Below, in pieces: positions 1-5,998 of a stretch of 9,347 nucleotides of DNA. Each line of letters starts with the position of its first letter. Within the stretch, counting starts at the first letter, position 1. The stretch lies in contig DATGDH010000143.1 in the NCBI GenBank assembly GCA_035310985.1, positions 1 to 9,347 of the forward strand, given 5' to 3'. The notes below the pieces were generated by a model. It saw only the letters and a list, made by a program, of their open reading frames with translations. It was not told the DNA's origin and did not search any database. A program made the position numbers and the translations under genes. The DNA is from DAHVFK01 sp035310985 (lineage in GTDB: Bacteria > Pseudomonadota > Gammaproteobacteria > Burkholderiales > SG8-39).

Positions 1-2313
1 CGCGGGCAGGCCCGCCAGCAGCGCCAGGGCCTCGTCAACCGTGGACACCGCGTACACCGAGAACAGGCGGTCGGCCACCGCCTGCACGACGTCCTCGCGC
101 AGCATCAGGTGGCGCACGTTGGAGGCCGGGATGAGGACGCCCTGCCCGCCGTCGAGCCCGCGCGCGCGGCAGACGTCTAAGAAGCCTTCGATCTTCTCGT
201 TCACGCCGCCGATCGCCTGCACGTCGCCGTGCTGGTTGACCGAGCCGGTGATCGCGAGCGACTGCTTCACTGGGACGTCGGCGAGCGCCGAGAGCAGTGC
301 GTACAGCTCGGCCGAGGATGCGCTGTCGCCTTCCACGCCGCCGTAGCTCTGCTCGAATACCAGGCTCGCCGCGAGCGACAGCGGCTTGGCCGCGGCGTAG
401 CGGCCGGAGACGAAGCCCGAGAGGATCAGCACGCCCTTGGAGTGGATCGGCCCGCCCAGCTCGGACTCGCGCTCGATGTCCACCACCCGGCCGCCCCCCA
501 GGCGCGTACGCGCAGTGACGCGGTGCGGCACGCCGAAGGCGTAGCCGCCGAGCTGCAGGACCGCTAGCGCATTCACCTGGCCGCTGCGCGCACCGCTGGT
601 GTCGATCAGCAGCCTGCCGCGCAGGATTTCCTCCTGCAGGCGGGCGCGAATGCGCCCCGAGCGATCCTCCTGGGCGTCGATCGCGCGCTGCACGTCCTCG
701 GTGGCGACCACGCCGCGCCCGGCAACGCCCGCCCAGTAGTCGGACTCGCGCAGCAAGTCGGCCAGGCCGCGCATCTGCACTGAAACCTTGTCGGCATCAC
801 CGGCGTCCCGTGCGCCGTGCTCGACGACGCGCGCCACCGCGCCGCGCCCGAGCGGGCGCAACTTTTCGCGGCGCGCGATGGTGGCGATCACGCGCGCATA
901 GAGCTGATCGCTCTGCGCATCTCGCGCCATGTCCTCCTCGAAGTCGACCGCGACCTTGAACAGCTCACCGAACTCGGGGTCGTACGCGTGCAGCAGGTAG
1001 TAGAGCGTTCTCTGCCCCACCAGCACGATCTTCAGGTCGAGCGGGATCGGCTCGGGCTCGAGCGACACCGTGCTCACCAGGCTAAGCATCTGCCCGAGCG
1101 ACTCGGTGCGGATCTCGTGCGAGCGCAGCGCGCGCTTGAGCGCTTCGTAGGCGAAGGGCTGCATCAGCAGCCTGAGCGCGTCGACCACCAGGTAGCCGCC
1201 ATTCGCGCGGTGCAGCGCGCCCGCCTTGATGAGCGTGAAGTCGGTCACCAGCGTGCCCATCTGCGCGATGTGCTCGATGCGGCCGGTCAGGTTGCTGTGC
1301 GTCGGGTTGTCCTCGAAGACGATCGGCGCGCCCTTGGCATCTTCGTGCCCGATCAGCACGTTCACCGCGTAACGGCGCAGCGGCTGCTCCGCGCTTTCGG
1401 CCTGCGGCAGGGGAATGCCGAACAGCGTCGGCTGCTCGCCCTCCTTGGGCTGCTGGAAGGATTCGGCGTGGTCGAGCACGTCCTCCTGCACGGCGCCGAG
1501 GTACTCGCGCACCTGCGGCAGGACCTCGTACTCCGCCTTCAGCTCCTCGATCAGGCTGTTGACCGCGGTCTTGGTGACGCCGCGGTTCAGCTCTCTCAGC
1601 TTGTGCAGCGCTTCGCGGCGCCACTTCGGGACCTCGTGGATCACCCCTTCGAGCTCTTCTTGCAGGACGGCGATCGCGTCCTCGAGGCGCTTTTGCTCGG
1701 AAGCGGGCAGCTTGCGGAATTCCTGCGGGCTGAGCACCGCGTCCTCGCGCATCGGCGCGAAGCCAAAGCCGCCCGGGGTACGCAGCAGGGCGATGCCCTG
1801 CTCCTTGGCACGCTCGCCGATCGCACCGAAGGCCTGCTCCTGGCGCTCGTTGAAGGCGTTCTCGACCTCCTGTCGTCGCGTGCGGTACTCCTCGGTCTCG
1901 AACGCGGCGGGAATGCCGGCGCGCAGGTCCTCGACCAGGCGCTGCATGCTGCGCTTGAACTTCGCCGCCTGGCCCGGCGGAAATTTAAGCGCGCGCGGCC
2001 TGTGCGGCGTCTCGAAATTGAATACGTAGCACCAGTCGGGCGGCACCTCGCTCGCGGGCGCCTGCTGCTCGAGAAAGTGGCGCACGACGCTGCGCCGGCC
2101 CACGCCTTCGGGCCCCATCGCGTACAGGTTGTAGCCTTCCTGGCGGATGCCGATGCCGAATCCGATCGCGTCCACGGCGCGCCGCTGTCCCAGCGCCTCG
2201 CCGAGGTCCTGCAGCTCGGCGGTCGTTTCGAAGCCGAACTTGTCGGGGTCGCAGGTGCAGCGCAGCTCGGATGGAGCGAGCGCGTGCTGCGCGGTCTGGG
2301 ACGCCTTGTTCAT
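1..2313 (-). CDS. Lon-family ATP-dependent protease, LonB/YcbZ-like (C-terminus cut by window edge)
   Basis: An open frame of 771 codons runs from ATG at 2313 off the left edge without a stop. It is an ATP-dependent serine protease of the AAA_32 plus Lon_C architecture (LonB/YcbZ-like, no N-terminal substrate-binding domain of classical Lon), presumably cytoplasmic quality control. An N-terminal P-loop GPEGVGRRS lies at residues 67-75. A family-type block NPTHSNLTGRIEH starts near 336, and a Walker B-like strand GGYLVVDAL lies at 372-380. The protease domain shows the nucleophile Ser664 in GDSASSAEL and the dyad Lys707 in GGVNEK. Their spacing of 43 residues equals Ser679-Lys722 of E. coli Lon. 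The P-loop Lys is replaced by Arg and Walker B reads DA, not DE, so ATPase competence is uncertain; I believe such variants are common in this family. GGAGG lies 8 nt before the ATG. The C-terminus probably lacks only a few tens of residues. It is divergent from the hydrolase operon across the dyads at 2362-2399. Confidence 0.93.
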   Translation of the reverse strand, partial: MNKASQTAQHALAPSELRCTCDPDKFGFETTAELQDLGEALGQRRAVDAIGFGIGIRQEGYNLYAMGPEGVGRRSVVRHFLEQQAPASEVPPDWCYVFNFETPHRPRALKFPPGQAAKFKRSMQRLVEDLRAGIPAAFETEEYRTRRQEVENAFNERQEQAFGAIGERAKEQGIALLRTPGGFGFAPMREDAVLSPQEFRKLPASEQKRLEDAIAVLQEELEGVIHEVPKWRREALHKLRELNRGVTKTAVNSLIEELKAEYEVLPQVREYLGAVQEDVLDHAESFQQPKEGEQPTLFGIPLPQAESAEQPLRRYAVNVLIGHEDAKGAPIVFEDNPTHSNLTGRIEHIAQMGTLVTDFTLIKAGALHRANGGYLVVDALRLLMQPFAYEALKRALRSHEIRTESLGQMLSLVSTVSLEPEPIPLDLKIVLVGQRTLYYLLHAYDPEFGELFKVAVDFEEDMARDAQSDQLYARVIATIARREKLRPLGRGAVARVVEHGARDAGDADKVSVQMRGLADLLRESDYWAGVAGRGVVATEDVQRAIDAQEDRSGRIRARLQEEILRGRLLIDTSGARSGQVNALAVLQLGGYAFGVPHRVTARTRLGGGRVVDIERESELGGPIHSKGVLILSGFVSGRYAAAKPLSLAASLVFEQSYGGVEGDSASSAELYALLSALADVPVKQSLAITGSVNQHGDVQAIGGVNEKIEGFLDVCRARGLDGGQGVLIPASNVRHLMLREDVVQAVADRLFSVYAVSTVDEALALLAGLPA

Positions 2314-2321
2314 CGCTTGTG

Positions 2322-2326
2322 CCTCC
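2322..2326 (-). promoter_or_regulatory. Ribosome binding site of the Lon-like protease
   Basis: On the minus strand GGAGG is followed by 8 nt (CACAAGCG) and then the ATG at 2313. This strong match to the 16S anti-SD fixes the start of the protease, because no equally good site precedes another in-frame start nearby. Confidence 0.75.
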
Positions 2327-2361
2327 GTGTCTTGAGTCTGCCGGCGCGAAGGCGTGTAAGG

Positions 2362-2375
2362 TTGACTTGCGTCAA
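2362..2375. promoter_or_regulatory. FNR/Anr/Dnr-type operator 1 (TTGAC-N4-GTCAA)
   Basis: TTGACTTGCGTCAA is a perfect 5-bp dyad with a 4-bp spacer. It fits the TTGA-N6-TCAA core recognised by CRP/FNR-superfamily regulators (FNR, Anr, Dnr, FixK). It sits between the divergent protease and hydrolase genes, centred at 2368.5. Because the dyad is symmetric it could serve either direction. The C/G at the fifth position of each half-site departs from the canonical FNR T/A and cannot by itself tell an oxygen sensor from an NO sensor. Its left half also reads as a -35 hexamer (TTGACT) for the plus strand. Confidence 0.6.
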
Positions 2376-2390
2376 GGATGGGCGTTTGAT
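2362..2390 (+). promoter_or_regulatory. Alternative sigma-70-like promoter overlapping both operators
   Basis: TTGACT (2362-2367) and TTTGAT (2385-2390) are separated by 17 bp and match the -35 and -10 consensus at 5/6 and 4/6 positions. This would start transcription near 2397 toward the hydrolase operon. If this is the real promoter, a regulator bound to either dyad would more likely repress than activate. I give it as the competing reading of the same bases. Confidence 0.3.
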
Positions 2391-2399
2391 CCTCATCAA
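2386..2399. promoter_or_regulatory. FNR/Anr-type operator 2 (TTGAT-N4-ATCAA)
   Basis: TTGATCCTCATCAA matches the canonical FNR/Anr box TTGAT-N4-ATCAA at all ten specified positions. Its centre (2392.5) is 24 bp from that of operator 1, a little over two helical turns. If it acted at the class II position of -41.5 for the plus-strand operon, transcription would begin near 2434, 20 nt before the hydrolase ATG, with a weak -10 candidate GATCTT at 2422-2427. By the same reckoning operator 1 would serve the protease, with a start near 2327 and a weak -10 CAGACT at 2340-2335 on the minus strand. Site recognition is from known consensus; the placement model is inference. Confidence 0.68.
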
Positions 2400-2453
2400 T
2401 TGAATTTCGCGCGTCTTGCGCGATCTTGTCGCGGACGAAGGGGACCACGACCG

Positions 2454-3125
2454 ATGGGCCGACCGACCGACCCGCCGCCGACGGTCGTCGACGTGAGCAT
2501 CACGTCCGACGGGCGCCAGGTGCGCGGCGAGCTGCGCGTGCCGCAGCACGCGCGCGGCGCGGTCGCGTTCGCGCACGGTAGTGGCAGCGGGCGCTACAGT
2601 CCGCGCAACCGTTTCGTCGCGCAGGAGCTGCGCAGGCTGAGCCTCGCCACGCTGCTCATCGACCTGCTCGAGGAAGACGAGGCCAAGGACCAGGACAAGG
2701 TGTTCGACGTCGGGCTGCTCACATTGCGCCTGCTCGCCGCGGCGCGCTGGCTGCGCGCGCAGGCGCTGACCGCCGCGCTGCCGCTCGGCTATTTCGGCGC
2801 GAGCACCGGTGCCGCCGCGGCGCTGTGGGCCGCCGCGGAGACGCCGCAGCTCGTCGCGGCGGTCGTCTCGCGGGGCGGCAGGCCCGACCTGGCGGCGAGC
2901 GCGCTCGCGCGCGTGAAGGCGCCGACGCTGCTCATCGTCGGCGAGAAGGACGAGCAAGTGCTCGAATGGAACCGCGACGCCCTCCAGCGACTGGCGGGCG
3001 TGAAGGAGCTGGTGGTGATTCCCGGCGCGACCCATCTCTTCGCGGAGGCGGGCACGCTCGAGGAGGCCGCGCGCCACGCGGGGCGCTGGTTCACGCGTTA
3101 TCTGGGGGGCGAGCGCCGGGAATGA
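2454..3125 (+). CDS. Alpha/beta hydrolase, dienelactone hydrolase-like
   Basis: A 223-residue cytoplasmic alpha/beta hydrolase with no signal peptide. The visible catalytic triad is Ser117 in the nucleophile elbow GASTG, Asp166 in VGEKDEQV, and His194 in GATHLF. HGSGSGRYSPRN at 41-52 is the oxyanion-loop region typical of the dienelactone hydrolase-like group that is often paired or fused with phosphoribosyltransferases. The substrate is unknown; an ester or thioester is expected. The ATG at 2454 is preferred because a purine-rich GGGGA lies about 10 nt upstream and the conserved fold begins just after it. The frame is open upstream to 2271, but that part overlaps the operators and the protease start. 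GTG at 2493 is a weaker alternative. Its stop overlaps the next start as ATGA, so it is very probably co-transcribed and translationally coupled with the ACP-ligase-acyltransferase gene. A thioesterase or lipase role beside that enzyme is attractive but unproven. Confidence 0.88.
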   Translation: MGRPTDPPPTVVDVSITSDGRQVRGELRVPQHARGAVAFAHGSGSGRYSPRNRFVAQELRRLSLATLLIDLLEEDEAKDQDKVFDVGLLTLRLLAAARWLRAQALTAALPLGYFGASTGAAAALWAAAETPQLVAAVVSRGGRPDLAASALARVKAPTLLIVGEKDEQVLEWNRDALQRLAGVKELVVIPGATHLFAEAGTLEEAARHAGRWFTRYLGGERRE

Positions 3126-5998
3126 GCGCCGGGCCCGTGGTTCTCGCCGGTGAGGCGCATCCCGCCGGCGGCGAGCGGCTGCTCGAGCTGCTGCGTGCGC
3201 TGACGCGCGAGCTGCACCCGCAGGATGCGCGCGTCGACACGCTCGGGCTCGATCATTCGCTCGAGCGCGACTACGGGCTGGACAGCCTGGCGCGGGTCGA
3301 GCTCGCCGCGCGCATCGAGCAGGCGTGGGGCGTACGCCTCCCCGAGGAGGCGTTCAGCGAGGCCGAGACACCGCGCGACCTGCTCGACTTCGTCTCCGGC
3401 GCAGCGCTGGCCGAGCCTGCGGAAGCGCCGGCTCCCGCCGTGCCGGCGCACGCCGCCGAGGCGGTCGATTCGGCGCCCGCCTCCGTGGGCACGCTCGTCG
3501 AGGCCTTCGACTGGCACGTCGAACGCCATCCGGAGCGCGTGCACATCACGCTGTACAGCGAGCGCGACGCGCCCGAGGAGATAGGCTACGGTGCGCTCGC
3601 GCAGGCCGCGCGCTCCTTCGGCGCGGGGCTCGCGGCGCGCGGCGTCGCCGCCGGCGAGCGCGTCGCGGTCATGCTGCCCACCAGCCGCGAATTCTTCGTC
3701 GCCTTCTACGGCGCGCTGCGCATCGGCGCGATCCCGGTGCCGCTCTATCCGCCGGCGCGCCCGGCGCAGCTCGAGCAGCACTTCCGGCGCATCGCCGGCA
3801 TCGTCGCCAACAGCGGAGCGCGCCTGTTCGTCACCATCGAGCAGGCAAAGACCTTCGCGCACGTGCTGCAGGCGCACGCGGGCTCGCTGCGCCACGTGGC
3901 GACGGTCGCCGAGGTGCTCGCTGCGGACGGCGCGACCCCGGCGCACCGCGCCTCGCCGGGTGACACCGCATTCCTGCAGTACACCTCGGGCAGCACCGGG
4001 CGCCCCAAGGGCGTGGTGCTGTCGCACGCGAATCTGCTCGCCAACCTGCGCGCCATGGGCACGGCGGCGCGCGTCAGTTCGACGGACACCTTCGTCTCTT
4101 GGCTGCCGCTTTATCACGACATGGGCCTCATCGGCGCCTGCCTCGGCTCGATGCTGTACGCCTATCCCCTGGTGCTGATGTCGCCGCTCGCGTTCCTTTC
4201 GCGGCCGGCGCGCTGGCTGCGGCGCATCGAGCAGCACCGCGGCACGATGACCTCGGCGCCAAACTTCGCCTACGAGCTGTGCCTGACGAAGCTCTCCGAG
4301 CGCGAGCTCGAGGGGCTGGACCTGAGCTCGCTGCGCCTGTCTTTCAACGGCGCCGAGGCGGTGAGCGCCGAAACGGCCGAGCGCTTCTGCGAACGCTTCG
4401 CGCGCTACGGCTTCAGGCGCGAGGCGATGACGCCGGTCTACGGGCTCGCGGAGTGCTGCCTGGGCACCACGTTCCCGCCGCTCGAGCGCGGGGTGCTCGT
4501 CGAGCGCATCGACCGCGCGCATTTCCAGCGCTACGGCGTGGCGCGCCTGGCGCGCGAGGCCGACGCGCTGCCGCTGCGCCTGGTGGCCTGCGGCCGCGCG
4601 CTGCCCGGCCACGCGGTGCGCGTGGTCGACGAGCGCGGGCGCGAGCTCGGCGAGCGCACGCAGGGCAGGGTGCAGTTCGCGGGGCCGTCGGCGACCAGCG
4701 GCTACTTCGAAAATCCCGAGGAGACCGCGCGCCTGATCGACGGTGCCTGGCGCAACACCGGCGACCTCGGCTACCTCGCCGGCGGGGAGCTGTTCATCAC
4801 CGGGCGCGCGAAGGACCTGATCATCCGCGCCGGCCACAACATCCACCCGATGGAGCTGGAGGAAGCCGCCGGCGAGGTGCAGGGGGTGCGTCACGGCGGC
4901 GTCGCGGTGTTCGCCGCGAGCGACCCGCGCTCCGGCACCGAGCGCCTGATCGTGCTCGCGGAAACGCGCGAAACGAAGCCCGAGGAGCGCGCGCGGATTG
5001 TCGCCGATATCAATCAGCTGGCAGTCGATCTGGCCGGCCTCCCGGCCGACGAGGTGGTGCTCGCGGCGCCGCGCACGGTGCTCAAGACCTCGAGCGGCAA
5101 GATCCGGCGCGCCGCCTGCCGCGAGCTCTACGAGCGCGGCCAGCTGGGGGCGGCGCGGCGTGGTCCGGCCTGGCTGCAGCTCGCGCTACTCGCTGCCGAG
5201 GGCGTGGCCGGGCGGGCGCGGCGCGTGCTGGCGCGTGCGGGCGAGCTCCTGTGGGGCATATGGGCCTGGGCGAGCCTCGTCCTGGTCATGCTGCCCGCGT
5301 GGCTGCTGATCGCGGTGACGCGTCACCCCCCCCGCGCGCGCGCGATCGCGCGCGCCGCGGCGCGGCTGCTGTTTGCGCTGTGGGGCACGGCACCGCGCGT
5401 CGAGGGAGCGGAGCGTCTCGCGCGCGAGCCGAACGCGGTCGTCGTCTCGAACCACGCGAGCTACCTCGACGGCGTGCTGCTCAGCGCAGCGCTGCCGCCG
5501 CGCATCGCCTTCGTCGCCAAGCGCGAGCTCGCGCCGCAGCTCTTCGCCGGCACGCTGCTCGCGCGCCTGGGCAGCGTGTTCGTCGAGCGCGTCGACGTCG
5601 CGCGCAGCGTCGAGGACCACCAGACGATCGAGGCGCGCGCGAGAGAGGGGAGTTTCCCGCTCGTGTTTCCGGAAGGTACGCAGCGGCGTGATCCGGGGCT
5701 GCTGCCGTTTCGCATGGGAGCGTTCGTGACGGCCGTCCGGGCGGGCTGCGCGGTGGTGCCGGTGGTGATGCGCGGCACGCGCAGCATGCTGCCGGACGGA
5801 ATCTGGTTGCCGCGTCCGGGGCACCTGGAGGTGCTGGTGTGCGAGCCGATCCGCCCCGACGGCACCGACTGGCACGCCGCGATCCGCCTGCGCGACCGCG
5901 TGCGCGAGGCGATCCTCGCACGCGCGGGCGAACCGGACGCCGCCGCGGCGCGCGTCGACTTCAGGGCGCTCGCCGGCCGGCCGCCGGCCGGCGCGTAA
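3122..5998 (+). CDS. ACP - fatty-acyl-AMP ligase - PlsC acyltransferase fusion protein
   Basis: A 958-residue three-part enzyme. Residues about 20-95 form an acyl carrier domain with the phosphopantetheine Ser55 in YGLDSL. An Ala/Pro linker (about 96-120) follows. Residues about 122-675 are a fatty-acyl-AMP ligase: YTSGSTGRPKG at 287-297, LPLYHDMGLIG near 328-338, the FAAL-like SPLAFLSRPARWL and APNFAYELC region at 354-387, YGLAE at 440-444, TGDLG near 546-550, and the C-terminal Lys660 in KTSSGK. A hydrophobic segment at about 709-732 should anchor it in the inner membrane. Residues about 755-930 are a PlsC/LPLAT domain with HX4D (His778, Asp783) and FPEGT (849-853). Expected chemistry: ATP activates a free fatty acid, the acyl group is loaded on Ser55, then passed to a lysophospholipid or lysophosphatidate acceptor. 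This resembles Aas in logic but has a different domain order, an internal ACP and no flippase part. ATG at 3122 overlaps the hydrolase stop by 4 bp; the 3' end overlaps mnmC by 38 bp. Confidence 0.92.
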   Translation: MSAGPVVLAGEAHPAGGERLLELLRALTRELHPQDARVDTLGLDHSLERDYGLDSLARVELAARIEQAWGVRLPEEAFSEAETPRDLLDFVSGAALAEPAEAPAPAVPAHAAEAVDSAPASVGTLVEAFDWHVERHPERVHITLYSERDAPEEIGYGALAQAARSFGAGLAARGVAAGERVAVMLPTSREFFVAFYGALRIGAIPVPLYPPARPAQLEQHFRRIAGIVANSGARLFVTIEQAKTFAHVLQAHAGSLRHVATVAEVLAADGATPAHRASPGDTAFLQYTSGSTGRPKGVVLSHANLLANLRAMGTAARVSSTDTFVSWLPLYHDMGLIGACLGSMLYAYPLVLMSPLAFLSRPARWLRRIEQHRGTMTSAPNFAYELCLTKLSERELEGLDLSSLRLSFNGAEAVSAETAERFCERFARYGFRREAMTPVYGLAECCLGTTFPPLERGVLVERIDRAHFQRYGVARLAREADALPLRLVACGRALPGHAVRVVDERGRELGERTQGRVQFAGPSATSGYFENPEETARLIDGAWRNTGDLGYLAGGELFITGRAKDLIIRAGHNIHPMELEEAAGEVQGVRHGGVAVFAASDPRSGTERLIVLAETRETKPEERARIVADINQLAVDLAGLPADEVVLAAPRTVLKTSSGKIRRAACRELYERGQLGAARRGPAWLQLALLAAEGVAGRARRVLARAGELLWGIWAWASLVLVMLPAWLLIAVTRHPPRARAIARAAARLLFALWGTAPRVEGAERLAREPNAVVVSNHASYLDGVLLSAALPPRIAFVAKRELAPQLFAGTLLARLGSVFVERVDVARSVEDHQTIEARAREGSFPLVFPEGTQRRDPGLLPFRMGAFVTAVRAGCAVVPVVMRGTRSMLPDGIWLPRPGHLEVLVCEPIRPDGTDWHAAIRLRDRVREAILARAGEPDAAAARVDFRALAGRPPAGA
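5326..5355. repeat. C8 tract followed by a 20-bp alternating GC palindrome centred on GATC
   Basis: Eight consecutive C residues (5326-5333) run into alternating CG. The segment 5336-5355 is a perfect palindrome of four GC repeats on each side, meeting at a central GATC. It lies inside the acyltransferase fusion gene, coding for the basic stretch just after the membrane segment (residues about 735-745). Alternating CG can adopt Z-DNA, and a C8 run can slip. A one-base slip here would keep the ACP and ligase but remove the acyltransferase. Confidence 0.7.

Noticed and set aside
254..269. Possible frameshift or loss of the protease active site near the truncated end
   Set aside because: Reading the minus strand codon by codon keeps one frame from 2313 to 1, with both Ser664 and Lys707 in place.
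817..2403. A 528-codon open frame on the plus strand
   Set aside because: It lies antisense to the Lon-like protease, whose frame shows clear motifs. The translation is Arg/Leu/Ala-rich and low in recognisable motifs, as expected for a GC-rich shadow frame.
2271..2453. Upstream in-frame extension of the hydrolase by 61 codons
   Set aside because: It would cover the start of the divergent protease and the two operators, lacks a ribosome binding site at its start and is not part of the hydrolase fold.
2825..3121. Upstream in-frame extension of the ACP-ligase-acyltransferase by 99 codons
   Set aside because: This stretch codes for the hydrolase in another frame. The ATGA overlap start at 3122 directly precedes the ACP domain.
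3098..4894. A 598-codon minus-strand frame opposite the ACP-ligase region
   Set aside because: It is the antisense of a well-supported enzyme with catalytic motifs on the plus strand, and has only biased composition.
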